64,000 nt of DNA from Saccharomonospora sp. NB11 (lineage in GTDB: Bacteria; Actinomycetota; Actinomycetes; Mycobacteriales; Pseudonocardiaceae), in the NCBI RefSeq assembly GCF_015910535.1, contig NZ_JACBJG010000006.1, forward strand, positions 124,001 to 188,000. Direction: 5' to 3'. The position numbers were made by a program, and so were the translations under genes. Every line of letters starts with the position of its first letter. Position 1 is the stretch's first letter. Below are positions 55,931 through 63,100 of the stretch, in pieces. Under the pieces are notes generated by a model that saw only the letters and a program-made list of their open reading frames with translations, ran no database searches and had not been told where the DNA came from.

Positions 55931-56853
55931 CAGAGACGAGTTCTCACAGCGAGCCCGCCGTTCCCACCGGGGAGGGCGGGCTCGCTCGTCTGCGCATTGA
56001 CCTGAGCTACGACGGCACGGACTTCTCCGGCTGGGCGAAACAACCAGGCCGCCGCACAGTCCAAGGCGTCCTGGAGGACGCGCTGCGAAAGCAGCCCCCG
56101 GGGGCGTCTTTTGCGGGCTCAGTGGTGGTCGCAGGCCGTACGGACGCGGGAGTCCACGCGGCCGGTCAGGTCGTCCATGCGGACGTGACGCGTTTCGCGG
56201 GCGAAACGCGCGGACGCGGGTTGCCCGTGGCACCTGACGGTCTCCCGGATTTGGATCGTGTCCGTCACCGGCTCAACCGCATTCTGCCCGCTGATGTTCG
56301 TGTGCTGCGTGTGTCGCGCGCGCCCGAGGGTTTCGACGCCCGCTTTTCGGCCGCGAAACGTCACTACCGGTACCAGGTGTCCGATGCGCCTTGGGGCGTC
56401 AGTCCGCTTCGACGCCGGGACACGGTGGGGTGGCCTCGTGCGCTCGACGTCGACGCGATGAACGAGGCAGCAGTTCAACTACTCGGGTTGCACGATTTCG
56501 CCGCCTTCTGCAAGAAGCGCGAGGGTGCTACGACCATCCGGGAGCTCCTCGAGTTGTCCTGGGAGCGCGTCGGTGACTACGAGCTTCATCTCTCGGTGTC
56601 CGCCGACGCCTTCTGCCACTCCATGGTCCGAAGCCTGGTCGGTGCGCTCCTCTGGGTCGGGGACGGACGGCGTCCTGTCGCGTGGCCGGCCGAACTCTTG
56701 AAGGGCAAGGAACGCAGTAGCGTGGTCGCGCCTGCGCACGGTCTGACTTTGGTCAAGGTCGATTATCCGCCGGACGACCAGCTCGCGGAGCGGGCCGAGA
56801 AGACGAGAGATCTGCGGGACTGGGCGGACGTCGACCGAGCCGCCCGAGACTGA
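55927..56853 (+). CDS. truA: tRNA pseudouridine synthase A (CTG start proposed)
   Basis: TruA makes pseudouridine at tRNA positions 38-40. Conserved [20 protein letters not shown] at about residues 22-41, the catalytic-Asp segment [16 protein letters not shown] and the C-terminal [17 protein letters not shown] are present. No ATG, GTG or TTG lies in frame upstream of the conserved LSYDGTDF segment. The best start is the CTG at 55927, which overlaps the rplQ stop (CTGA) and has AAGGA six bases upstream; it gives 308 residues. Starting at GTG 56122 would delete conserved N-terminal sequence. A copy of the dispersed palindrome lies inside, encoding part of TRFAGETRG. Confidence 0.85.
   Translation: MTETSSHSEPAVPTGEGGLARLRIDLSYDGTDFSGWAKQPGRRTVQGVLEDALRKQPPGASFAGSVVVAGRTDAGVHAAGQVVHADVTRFAGETRGRGLPVAPDGLPDLDRVRHRLNRILPADVRVLRVSRAPEGFDARFSAAKRHYRYQVSDAPWGVSPLRRRDTVGWPRALDVDAMNEAAVQLLGLHDFAAFCKKREGATTIRELLELSWERVGDYELHLSVSADAFCHSMVRSLVGALLWVGDGRRPVAWPAELLKGKERSSVVAPAHGLTLVKVDYPPDDQLAERAEKTRDLRDWADVDRAARD
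55951..55984 (+). other. Hairpin after rplQ, inside the truA N-terminus
   Basis: GAGCCCGCC (55951-55959) and GGCGGGCTC (55976-55984) form a 9-bp stem. It may attenuate or process the transcript after rplQ. No T-run follows. Confidence 0.5.
56190..56209. repeat. Dispersed palindrome, GCGTTT family, copy 4 (inside truA)
   Basis: GCGTTTCGCGGGCGAAACGC is a perfect palindrome apart from the two central bases. It is read in frame within truA at a place where TruA proteins vary. Confidence 0.7.
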
Positions 56854-57728
56854 GCCTGTCGAACCTCGTCCAGGATCTTGCGGTAGTCGCCCTGGAGCTT
56901 TTCTGCGGTGATGACTACGAAGGTCCAGCCTTCCGCCATCAGGCGTTTCCTGCGTGCTTTGTCGCGCCGAACATGCCGACGTTTGCGGTGCCAGCGTCCG
57001 TCGTATTCGATGGCAGTCTTCGTGTTCTTGAGTGCGAGGTCGAGACGTGCCACTTCCCGGCCGTTTTTGACGACCGAGTGTTGAGGAACGACGCGGAAAC
57101 CTCCCGTCTGCAGCACCACGCGGAGTTCCGACTCTGGGAGTGATTCCGCTCGCGGATCGACCATCGACAGTGCTGCTCGCGCGAGCCTGATGCCGCGGTT
57201 TCGGAGGCCTCGCCATGAACGTCGCAGCTGCCGCACCGTGACCAGGCCGGAACGGATGAAGGCGTCCAAGTCAGGCACTGCGATACGCAGTCGGCGAACC
57301 CAACTGTAGTTGCGCGGGGACAACCGTAGCGCCAGGTCGAGCGCGGTCCTTCCGGGTTTGGCAATGCGTATGCCGTTCCATGGACGCGATTCCTTGAAGC
57401 TCACTGCGGTGCGGCGAACTCTGATACCCGCCACCGGGCCGAAGCGGTGCTGCTCAGGAACGACGATCTCGACGGGATCGTACGGTTTGGCCAACGTGAC
57501 GCCGAGGATGGTGGCCGCCGACCGGCCGGTCACCACCGCTTCAGCCGGAACGATCAGCGCTGCGCCGCGACACCGGAGTTCGTGCGTGACAGGGAGATGC
57601 GCCGGGGCGTAGACGTCCTGGAAGAGGCGCCGGAACCGCGGTCCGCGGAGCTGGGCTGCCGTGACATAGCCATGCTTGCGAGCGGCAGAGCCCCGGAAGA
57701 CGTCGTGGATGTTGACGGAGGAGGGCAT
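56763..57728 (-). CDS. DUF559-type endonuclease-like protein with AbiEi-like N-terminal part
   Basis: This 321-residue protein has a common actinobacterial layout. An N-terminal winged-helix-like AbiEi-type segment ([13 protein letters not shown] ... FQDVYAP) is followed by a middle region and a C-terminal DUF559/Vsr-like domain at about 197-285. The candidate acidic residues of that domain lie in [15 protein letters not shown] and AIEYDGRWH. The ATG at 57728 fits the N-terminus; longer upstream starts are less likely. Its last 30 codons overlap the 3' end of truA tail to tail. GC is a little lower than its neighbours. Function unknown; a nuclease role is inferred from the fold. Confidence 0.72.
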   Translation of the reverse strand: MPSSVNIHDVFRGSAARKHGYVTAAQLRGPRFRRLFQDVYAPAHLPVTHELRCRGAALIVPAEAVVTGRSAATILGVTLAKPYDPVEIVVPEQHRFGPVAGIRVRRTAVSFKESRPWNGIRIAKPGRTALDLALRLSPRNYSWVRRLRIAVPDLDAFIRSGLVTVRQLRRSWRGLRNRGIRLARAALSMVDPRAESLPESELRVVLQTGGFRVVPQHSVVKNGREVARLDLALKNTKTAIEYDGRWHRKRRHVRRDKARRKRLMAEGWTFVVITAEKLQGDYRKILDEVRQAQSRAARSTSAQSRRSLVFSARSASWSSGG

Positions 57729-57850
57729 GACAGCAGAGTTGCGTGCCCTGCCGACCACGCATACTGGACCAGACGAGTTGTCCACAGCAGGGGACACACG
57801 CACCCAGTTGTCCACAGGACTGCGTCCTCGGGGCCGTAGTCCAGGAAAGA

Positions 57851-57890
57851 CCAAGGGGGCGCGTTTAGCCCGCTAAACGCGCCCCCTTGG
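57851..57890. repeat. 40-bp near-perfect palindrome, GCGTTT family copy 5, possible terminator
   Basis: CCAAGGGGGCGCGTTTAGC and its exact reverse complement are separated by only CC. The inner part is the family consensus. Read on the minus strand it follows the gene ending at 57907 and is succeeded by TCTTTCC, so it can serve as that operon's terminator. Confidence 0.8.
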
Positions 57891-57906
57891 CGAACCTCGG
57901 GGCTCT

Positions 57907-58629
57907 TTAGTCTCCTCGGCGGATCGGGCCAAGGATCTGTTGTTCCTTCGCCGTCGTGACGAGGCGCAGGGGACGCCACAGGTTTCGGCCGAGCGCGACC
58001 ACCTGGTCGTCCTTCAACGTCGTCAACTGGCGCATCATCTGAGGCGGCAGACGCCAGATCCGAGCCGCCAGCTCCGCCTGGCCGGCCGGGAGACGCTGCA
58101 TCAAGACCAGGTCGGCGGCGTTCGCCAACGCGCCCGCCTGCGGGTGCAGGTACGGCAGGACGTACACGGTCGTCTGCCAGGCCGACCTTGGCGGGAACAG
58201 ATCCTGCGGCGTCGGGCCGCCGTCATGGACGACGAGCAGCGGCGCGTCCTCGGACGGACGCGGAAGCTCCACGGGCGAGAGCCGGCGAATCTGAACGAGC
58301 TGCGAAGGCTGACCGTTCGGCTGTTGCCCGGCCGCGTTCGACAGCACGTGCCAAGCCGTCGGTCGACCCGTCGCGATGACCACCCACGCACCCACCGCCA
58401 TGGCCCGCATGGCGACCTGTCGCGACAGGTACAGGCCACCGACGAGCACGATCCTGGTCGGCGCCGCCCTCAGCGCGGACACCGTCAGCGGTTCGCCCTG
58501 CAGGCCCGACCCGAGGACGATCCCGCCACGATCGCCGGACGGGCTCACCGCGTCGAGCAGCGCCGGATCGACCACGAACTCCGGCGACACACCGATCGCC
58601 TTGTTGGCGTCGTGCACGCGCGCACTCAT
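57907..58629 (-). CDS. Unknown protein of the ESX locus, coupled to eccE
   Basis: This 240-residue protein has no named family that I can assign. It has an alternating strand/helix layout (RIVLVGGLYLSRQVAMRAMAVGAWVVIATG, about 60-88; LLVVHDGGPTPQ, about 135) reminiscent of a P-loop ATPase fold, but no Walker A (GxxxxGKS/T) is present. It starts inside the eccE stop (4-nt overlap), so it is co-translated with an ESX membrane gene. A degenerate ATPase-like or scaffold role in type VII secretion is a guess. Confidence 0.62.
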   Translation of the reverse strand: MSARVHDANKAIGVSPEFVVDPALLDAVSPSGDRGGIVLGSGLQGEPLTVSALRAAPTRIVLVGGLYLSRQVAMRAMAVGAWVVIATGRPTAWHVLSNAAGQQPNGQPSQLVQIRRLSPVELPRPSEDAPLLVVHDGGPTPQDLFPPRSAWQTTVYVLPYLHPQAGALANAADLVLMQRLPAGQAELAARIWRLPPQMMRQLTTLKDDQVVALGRNLWRPLRLVTTAKEQQILGPIRRGD

Positions 58630-60308
58630 GCGGTGCCTCCCATCGGCAGGGTGGCGGCGAAACCGGCCGCCTGACGTCCACGGAGCGGAGTCAACGTCAC
58701 GCCGACCCGCTCGGACAGAGCGTTCAGCCGTTGGTCACTCGCATCGAGCTCCCGCGGGTTCCGCGCGCTCACACGCACGACACCCCGCAGACCGATGCGG
58801 TTCTCCTCGTCGGACGGCGAGATCGACATCGTGACGGTGGAGGACAACGCGCGGACGCTCGTCAGCGCGTTCAGGTTCGTCGTGATCTTGCCCTTGGGCC
58901 AACCCGTGATGGCGTAGCTGGCGTGGCCGATGCCGGCAGCCGTCACACTCGTCCACCGTTCCTGCAGGCGCACCTTCGTGTTCGAGCCGGCGACACCCGT
59001 CAGTTCGGCGGCAGAAATTCCGGCGCGCAACAGCTCGTCCGGGCTCAGCGGGCGGGTCGGCACACCGTGCGACTCCAACGCGTTGCGAACGCGCGACAGC
59101 GCCCCGATCAGAGCCCTGTGCGCACCCACGACGCCGCCACCACGTTCCCGTACGGCCGTGGGGCAGCGTTTCGGGTCGAGCCGGACCGACACCCACGTGG
59201 TCCGGCGAGCGGCCGCGGGAAGCGGCCCCAGGACCTCCATATAGGACGCCAGTGCCGGCGAGTCGGCGGGCAGAGCCGCGCTCCCGGGATAGCAGTGCCA
59301 CGTGATCTGAATGGAGTCGAGCACCACGCCGCGGTCTTCCAGACAGGGCGCGAGCGACGACAGGGGCAGACTCGGCGCGCCGCCCGCCTGAGTGATCAAG
59401 GCCGGAGTGGGTTCGACCAGCAGGACGGCGGTCCAGGTGCCGTCGTGGTAGGCGAATCCGACCTCCTGATGCTCGTGGTCGCGTCCCTGCGCGACGACAA
59501 GGTCGGGCACCGCGAGGCGCAGGAGATTGACCCGAGCGTCGTCAGGCCCGATGACCTTGTCCTCGTCCTCGGCGGCGAGCGCCTCGACGCTGGTCGGCTC
59601 CGGAGGCACGGCCACCCGTTCATGCGAACGGAACGTGTACTGGGCGGTCAGTCCGGCCCACTGCGTGAACCACTGGCCACCCCACCGCAGGAACGCCAGG
59701 ATGAGCAGCACCCCCGCGACGCCCATCGCGACGTAGACCAGCGACTGGTTGATGGCGATGAGGATCAGCCCGATTGCGAGACCGATCTCGAGCAGCACGA
59801 GGTTCGCGACCGGGATCGGACCGAAGTTCGCGCCGAAGAGGCGGCGCCGCGCGGGAGGTGCGACCTTCGGTGCCGGCGGCTCGGGAGGCCGCGGAGCACC
59901 ACCGGAGTCGCCCGGACTTCCGGATCCGCCGGGTCCACCTGGACCGCCGGGTCCGCCCGGGCCCCCAGGTCCCCCGGGGCCTCCTGGTCCTCCGGGGCCT
60001 CCTGGTCCTCCGGGCCCGCCGGGTCCACCTGGACCGCCGGGTCCGCCCGGTCCTCCAGGACCTCCGGCGGGACCGTTCGGCCCTCGCACACCGCCAGGAG
60101 CCTGTGGACCGCGAGGACGGCCGGTACCACCCGGACCACCGGGAGGTACCGGTGGCGCGCCCTGCGGTGCCCTCGGCCCCGCACCCCTACCGGGGGCTCC
60201 CGGTGCCATGGGGCGCCCCGGTCGCTGTGGTGGACCCGCTGGTCGCCCCGCGGAGGGTGGAGGCCCCTGCGGTGGGCCCGGCGGACGTGGAGGAGTGCTG
60301 ACGGACAT
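58626..60308 (-). CDS. eccE: Type VII secretion protein EccE with long Gly-Pro repeat
   Basis: EccE is a peripheral subunit of the ESX inner-membrane complex. The 560-residue protein has a Pro/Gly/Arg-rich N-terminus with about 15 consecutive Gly-Gly-Pro units (about 82-127). Two membrane helices follow at about 165-205 (PIPVANLVLLEIGLAIGLIL and VYVAMGVAGVLLILAFL). The soluble EccE domain follows to the end (TWVSVRLDPKRCPTAVRERGG). The ATG at 60308 is chosen; a TTG 30 nt upstream is possible. It is divergent from eccB. Confidence 0.82.
   Translation of the reverse strand: MSVSTPPRPPGPPQGPPPSAGRPAGPPQRPGRPMAPGAPGRGAGPRAPQGAPPVPPGGPGGTGRPRGPQAPGGVRGPNGPAGGPGGPGGPGGPGGPGGPGGPGGPGGPGGPGGPGGPGGPGGPGGPGGSGSPGDSGGAPRPPEPPAPKVAPPARRRLFGANFGPIPVANLVLLEIGLAIGLILIAINQSLVYVAMGVAGVLLILAFLRWGGQWFTQWAGLTAQYTFRSHERVAVPPEPTSVEALAAEDEDKVIGPDDARVNLLRLAVPDLVVAQGRDHEHQEVGFAYHDGTWTAVLLVEPTPALITQAGGAPSLPLSSLAPCLEDRGVVLDSIQITWHCYPGSAALPADSPALASYMEVLGPLPAAARRTTWVSVRLDPKRCPTAVRERGGGVVGAHRALIGALSRVRNALESHGVPTRPLSPDELLRAGISAAELTGVAGSNTKVRLQERWTSVTAAGIGHASYAITGWPKGKITTNLNALTSVRALSSTVTMSISPSDEENRIGLRGVVRVSARNPRELDASDQRLNALSERVGVTLTPLRGRQAAGFAATLPMGGTA
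59929..60065. repeat. Tandem 9-bp repeats coding for Gly-Gly-Pro in EccE
   Basis: About fifteen 9-bp units with synonymous variation. The block GGGTCCACCTGGACCGCCGG recurs with an offset of exactly 90 bp (59931 and 60021), showing expansion by duplication. Confidence 0.85.
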
Positions 60309-60462
60309 CCGCTCGATCTCTTCCCCTTGTGCCTGCAACTGAGCTGACAGCCGATCCCGGCGAGTCGCACACTAACCGGAGTTGGTAGAAACCAACACCG
60401 AACGGTCCCCGTACGGCTATCCTGCGGAACCGTACCGCGAGTGGGAGAGCTGTAGGTCAAGA

Positions 60463-62091
60463 ATGCCGTCAACACCGACAACAAAGTCGCAAGTCCAGGC
60501 CTACCAATTCGTGCTGCGTCGCATGCAGTCCGCCTTGGTTCGCAAGGACGCCGTGATGCTGCACGACCCGATGCGCACACACTCGCGTGCCACCATCGTG
60601 GGTGTCGTGCTGAGCTGCCTCGGGATGCTCGCCTTCATCATCATCGGTTTCTTCAAGCCGGACCCGAAGGCGCCCGATTCCGGCATCGTCATCGGCGAAC
60701 AGTCCGGGACCGTGTACGTGGTCGCCGGTGAACCGAAGAAGTTGATCCCGACGTTCAACCTCGCCTCGGCGCGTCTGATTCTCATGGCGCAGAACCAGGG
60801 GGACGAGCAGGGCAACGCGCAGGGCGGCGGCGCCGTTCAAGCCGTCCAGCCCGAGGTGGTGTCCGACGAACACCTCAAGGACATTCCGAAGGGTCGATTG
60901 CAGGGCATTCCGGACGGTCCGGACCTGTTGCCGTCGGAAAGTCAGTTGATCTCCACGAACTGGGGCGTCTGCGACCAGATCAAGGTGGATTCCTCGCTCA
61001 ACGAGCAGGTCGCGAGAGACCAGGCCATCACGGAGACCACGGTCATCGCCGGGCGCAAGGTTTCCGAGATGGGGACCGAACTCGCTGAGAACCAGGCCCT
61101 GTTGGTGAAGGCCGACGACGAGAAGCACTACCTCGTCTACCGGCAGAAGACCGACGCCAACAAGCTGAACGCCAACACGGTCCGGGCCGAGATCGATGTG
61201 AGCAGGAGCGAGGTCACCGCAGCCCTGCGCATCGACGAGAACGACGAGCGGGCGCGGCGAATCTCGACCGGTCTGTTGAACGCCATCCCCTCGGTGGGCA
61301 GCCTGGAGGCACCCACGATCCCGTACGCGGGAGAGCAGCCCAGCTTCAACGCCAACGGGCTCACGGTGGGCTCCGTCTTCAAGACGCAGCTGACCGAGCG
61401 CACCGACTCCTATGTCGTGCTGCGGGACGGCGTCCAGCGCATCTCCCCGGCCGTGGCGGACATGATCCTGTACAGCGGTGGCAACAACGGGAGCTCGGCG
61501 GAGTCGATCTCGCCGGACATGGTCCAGGCCATGCCGCACATCAACCGCGGCGATGCTGGTTACCTCCGGGACGTCGACCACTTCCCTGACACGATGCCCA
61601 CGGTGCTCGACCAGCTCCAGCACCCGGTTGCCTGCCTGGGTTGGGACATCCGCGGTGAAGGGGAGCAGCGTGACGCCTTCACCTCGGTGTACATCTCGAG
61701 CGTGCTGCCGGTTCCTGGCGGGAAGGAAGGCAACCCCCAGGTCGTGAAGATCGCGACGCCGTCGCCTGACGGTCTGAAGATCGACAACTTCTACATGCAG
61801 CCCGGGTTCGCCGCTGCGGTCCAGACCGCGACGACGAAGGACACCTTCCACCGCGGCAGCATCCAGCTCATCTCCGACCGGGGTGTGCGCTACGGAGTAC
61901 CCAACAAGGAGATCGCGCAGGGCCTTGGGCTGACGAAGCTCGAACCCGCGCCTGACGCGATCATCAAGCTACTGCCGGCAGGTCCGTCGCTGAACCCGCA
62001 GGATGCTCAGCGGACGTACGACACGGTGCCTGTCGACGAGCAGTCTGTTCCCGTGATCCAGCCTGAGGGGCAGGCAGAAGCGGGCAACTGA
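60463..62091 (+). CDS. eccB: Type VII secretion protein EccB
   Basis: EccB (542 residues) is a core subunit of the ESX membrane channel, mostly periplasmic. The N-terminus is diagnostic: TTKSQVQAYQFVLRRMQSAL, LVRKDAVMLHDPMRTH, then one membrane helix at about 45-65. The periplasmic part follows with a conserved Cys pair (WGVCDQIK, VACLGWDI) that can form a disulfide. The ATG at 60463 is chosen because the family start follows; a longer frame from 60382 overlaps the promoter region. A TATCCT at 60418-60423 may be its -10. Confidence 0.95.
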   Translation: MPSTPTTKSQVQAYQFVLRRMQSALVRKDAVMLHDPMRTHSRATIVGVVLSCLGMLAFIIIGFFKPDPKAPDSGIVIGEQSGTVYVVAGEPKKLIPTFNLASARLILMAQNQGDEQGNAQGGGAVQAVQPEVVSDEHLKDIPKGRLQGIPDGPDLLPSESQLISTNWGVCDQIKVDSSLNEQVARDQAITETTVIAGRKVSEMGTELAENQALLVKADDEKHYLVYRQKTDANKLNANTVRAEIDVSRSEVTAALRIDENDERARRISTGLLNAIPSVGSLEAPTIPYAGEQPSFNANGLTVGSVFKTQLTERTDSYVVLRDGVQRISPAVADMILYSGGNNGSSAESISPDMVQAMPHINRGDAGYLRDVDHFPDTMPTVLDQLQHPVACLGWDIRGEGEQRDAFTSVYISSVLPVPGGKEGNPQVVKIATPSPDGLKIDNFYMQPGFAAAVQTATTKDTFHRGSIQLISDRGVRYGVPNKEIAQGLGLTKLEPAPDAIIKLLPAGPSLNPQDAQRTYDTVPVDEQSVPVIQPEGQAEAGN

Positions 62092-62111
62092 GCGACGACT
62101 GCACTTATCAT

Positions 62112-62145
62112 GGCCGGGTGGTGGACGAAGGTCCACCACCCGGCC
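62112..62145 (+). terminator. Terminator after eccB
   Basis: GGCCGGGTGGTGGAC and GTCCACCACCCGGCC form a perfect 15-bp stem with a GAAG loop, followed by TGTGTCGTT, 20 nt after the eccB stop. Confidence 0.88.
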
Positions 62146-62307
62146 TGTGTCGTTGCCGTGCTGGCAATATGCCGAACTCGGGAATGCATCACGGGCCGCT
62201 GAAACCGTAGTAGGAATGCATATCGTGTCGGCTGGTCAGGCGGGGGAACCAAGGTTGTTGACGTCTGACGAAATGCTACGTTGCTAGCGGCGTTCATCAG
62301 GTCGATC

Positions 62308-62349
62308 GTGTCGGTGTTCGGCGCACGAATCTGCGCCGAACACCGACAC
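62308..62349 (-). terminator. Terminator of the small secreted protein gene
   Basis: GTGTCGGTGTTCGGCGCA and TGCGCCGAACACCGACAC form a perfect 18-bp stem with a 6-nt loop, 7 nt after the minus-strand gene ending at 62357. Confidence 0.82.
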
Positions 62350-62356
62350 CTCAATC

Positions 62357-62746
62357 TCAGTGACAGGGGTCGCTGTGTCGACCTTCCTTGACGTTGCCAG
62401 TCGAACTGGTCACTTCTACGTAGTAGTTACCCGGAAGCGTGGTGCACGACGCCGAAATCGTTTCGCTGAAATTGGTTCCCGACTTCGTAATGCTCGCGAG
62501 CATGTCGTCCGGCCACCAGGGAATTTCTTCATAGAGGCTGATCTTCAGGGTTGCGGTGTTGCTGCAGCCAGATCGGCCACCTGTGCCGGTCAGGAGGTTG
62601 TTCTTGACCGAGACGCCGCTCGCGTTGAGAACACATGCCTGGGTTGTGACGTCCCCGCTTGCCCAAGCTGGTGAAGCCACAACGCCGATCCCGCCCGCTA
62701 CAGCTGCGGTCAGAATCGCTGCGGGTAGAGCTTGCTTTGCTCGCAC
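62357..62746 (-). CDS. Small secreted cysteine-containing protein
   Basis: This 129-residue precursor has a signal peptide (1-29, MRAKQALPAAILTAAVAGG ... AWA) and a mature domain of about 100 residues with four Cys at about 38, 61, 101 and 128, likely two disulfides. No family recognised; the strand-rich pattern with TTLPGNYYVEVTS resembles small actinobacterial secreted proteins. The GTG at 62746 has a near-perfect AAGGAGGA site. It lies between eccB and mycP, with its own terminator. Confidence 0.75.
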   Translation of the reverse strand: MRAKQALPAAILTAAVAGGIGVVASPAWASGDVTTQACVLNASGVSVKNNLLTGTGGRSGCSNTATLKISLYEEIPWWPDDMLASITKSGTNFSETISASCTTLPGNYYVEVTSSTGNVKEGRHSDPCH

Positions 62747-63027
62747 GGGTCCTCCTTCAGTAATTTGTCAGTGAGAGATCGATTGATGGAAATGCGTGCG
62801 ATCAACCTCTCGGATTGTGTACCGCTTCTAGACCGTACGGTGTTCGGCGGATCTTGATCGGAGGTTTCCTCCCGGGTAGATGAAGCTCACATAGTTGAAA
62901 TGACGCGATGCGTTCCGAAGGGTTGTTCTGGCATGGGTGTCGTCCGTGGGGCGAGGCGTCGGAGCATCGGTCGATCGTTGCCTGTGAATAGATGCGTCTA
63001 TCCGGGCAACCGGACCTTTTCACTCCG

Positions 63028-63050
63028 CGCATTTAGCCCGCTAAACGCGG
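63028..63050. repeat. Dispersed palindrome, GCGTTT family, copy 6
   Basis: GCATTTAGCCCGCTAAACGC preceded by C and followed by GG. Confidence 0.7.
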
Positions 63051-63063
63051 TCTGGTTGGCACG

Positions 63064-63085
63064 ACGTTCAGCGGGCTAAGTGCGG
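63064..63085. repeat. Dispersed palindrome, GCGTTT family, copy 7
   Basis: ACGTTCAGCGGGCTAAGTGC followed by GG; forms a pair with copy 6, 13 nt apart, on the 3' side of mycP. Confidence 0.6.
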
Positions 63086-63100
63086 GGCCTGGATCCGCTA

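Larger units (their letters stand above)
62747..63100. other. Intergenic stretch with a palindrome pair, no supported gene
   Basis: A short minus-strand frame exists here (62802-63032) but it lacks a ribosome site and homology. The AT content is higher than average up to about 62990. Two palindrome copies lie at 63028-63050 and 63064-63085, right after the mycP stop. Confidence 0.45.

Noticed and set aside
59929-60065. Possible CRISPR-like array
   Set aside because: The 9-bp units are contiguous, have no unique spacers and code for Gly-Gly-Pro.
59749-60342. A plus-strand frame with a Pro-Pro-Gly collagen-like run
   Set aside because: It is the antisense reading of the Gly-Gly-Pro repeat of EccE, which has family support, two membrane helices and a coupled neighbour.
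58731-60347. A long plus-strand frame opposite eccE
   Set aside because: Shadow frame with Arg/His/Asp bias and no recognisable domain.
62260-62300. TTGACG and TACGTT as a plus-strand promoter downstream of eccB
   Set aside because: Spacing is too short and no plus-strand gene follows.
62802-63032. Short minus-strand frame upstream of mycP's end
   Set aside because: No ribosome site, no family, mixed composition; overlaps a palindrome copy.
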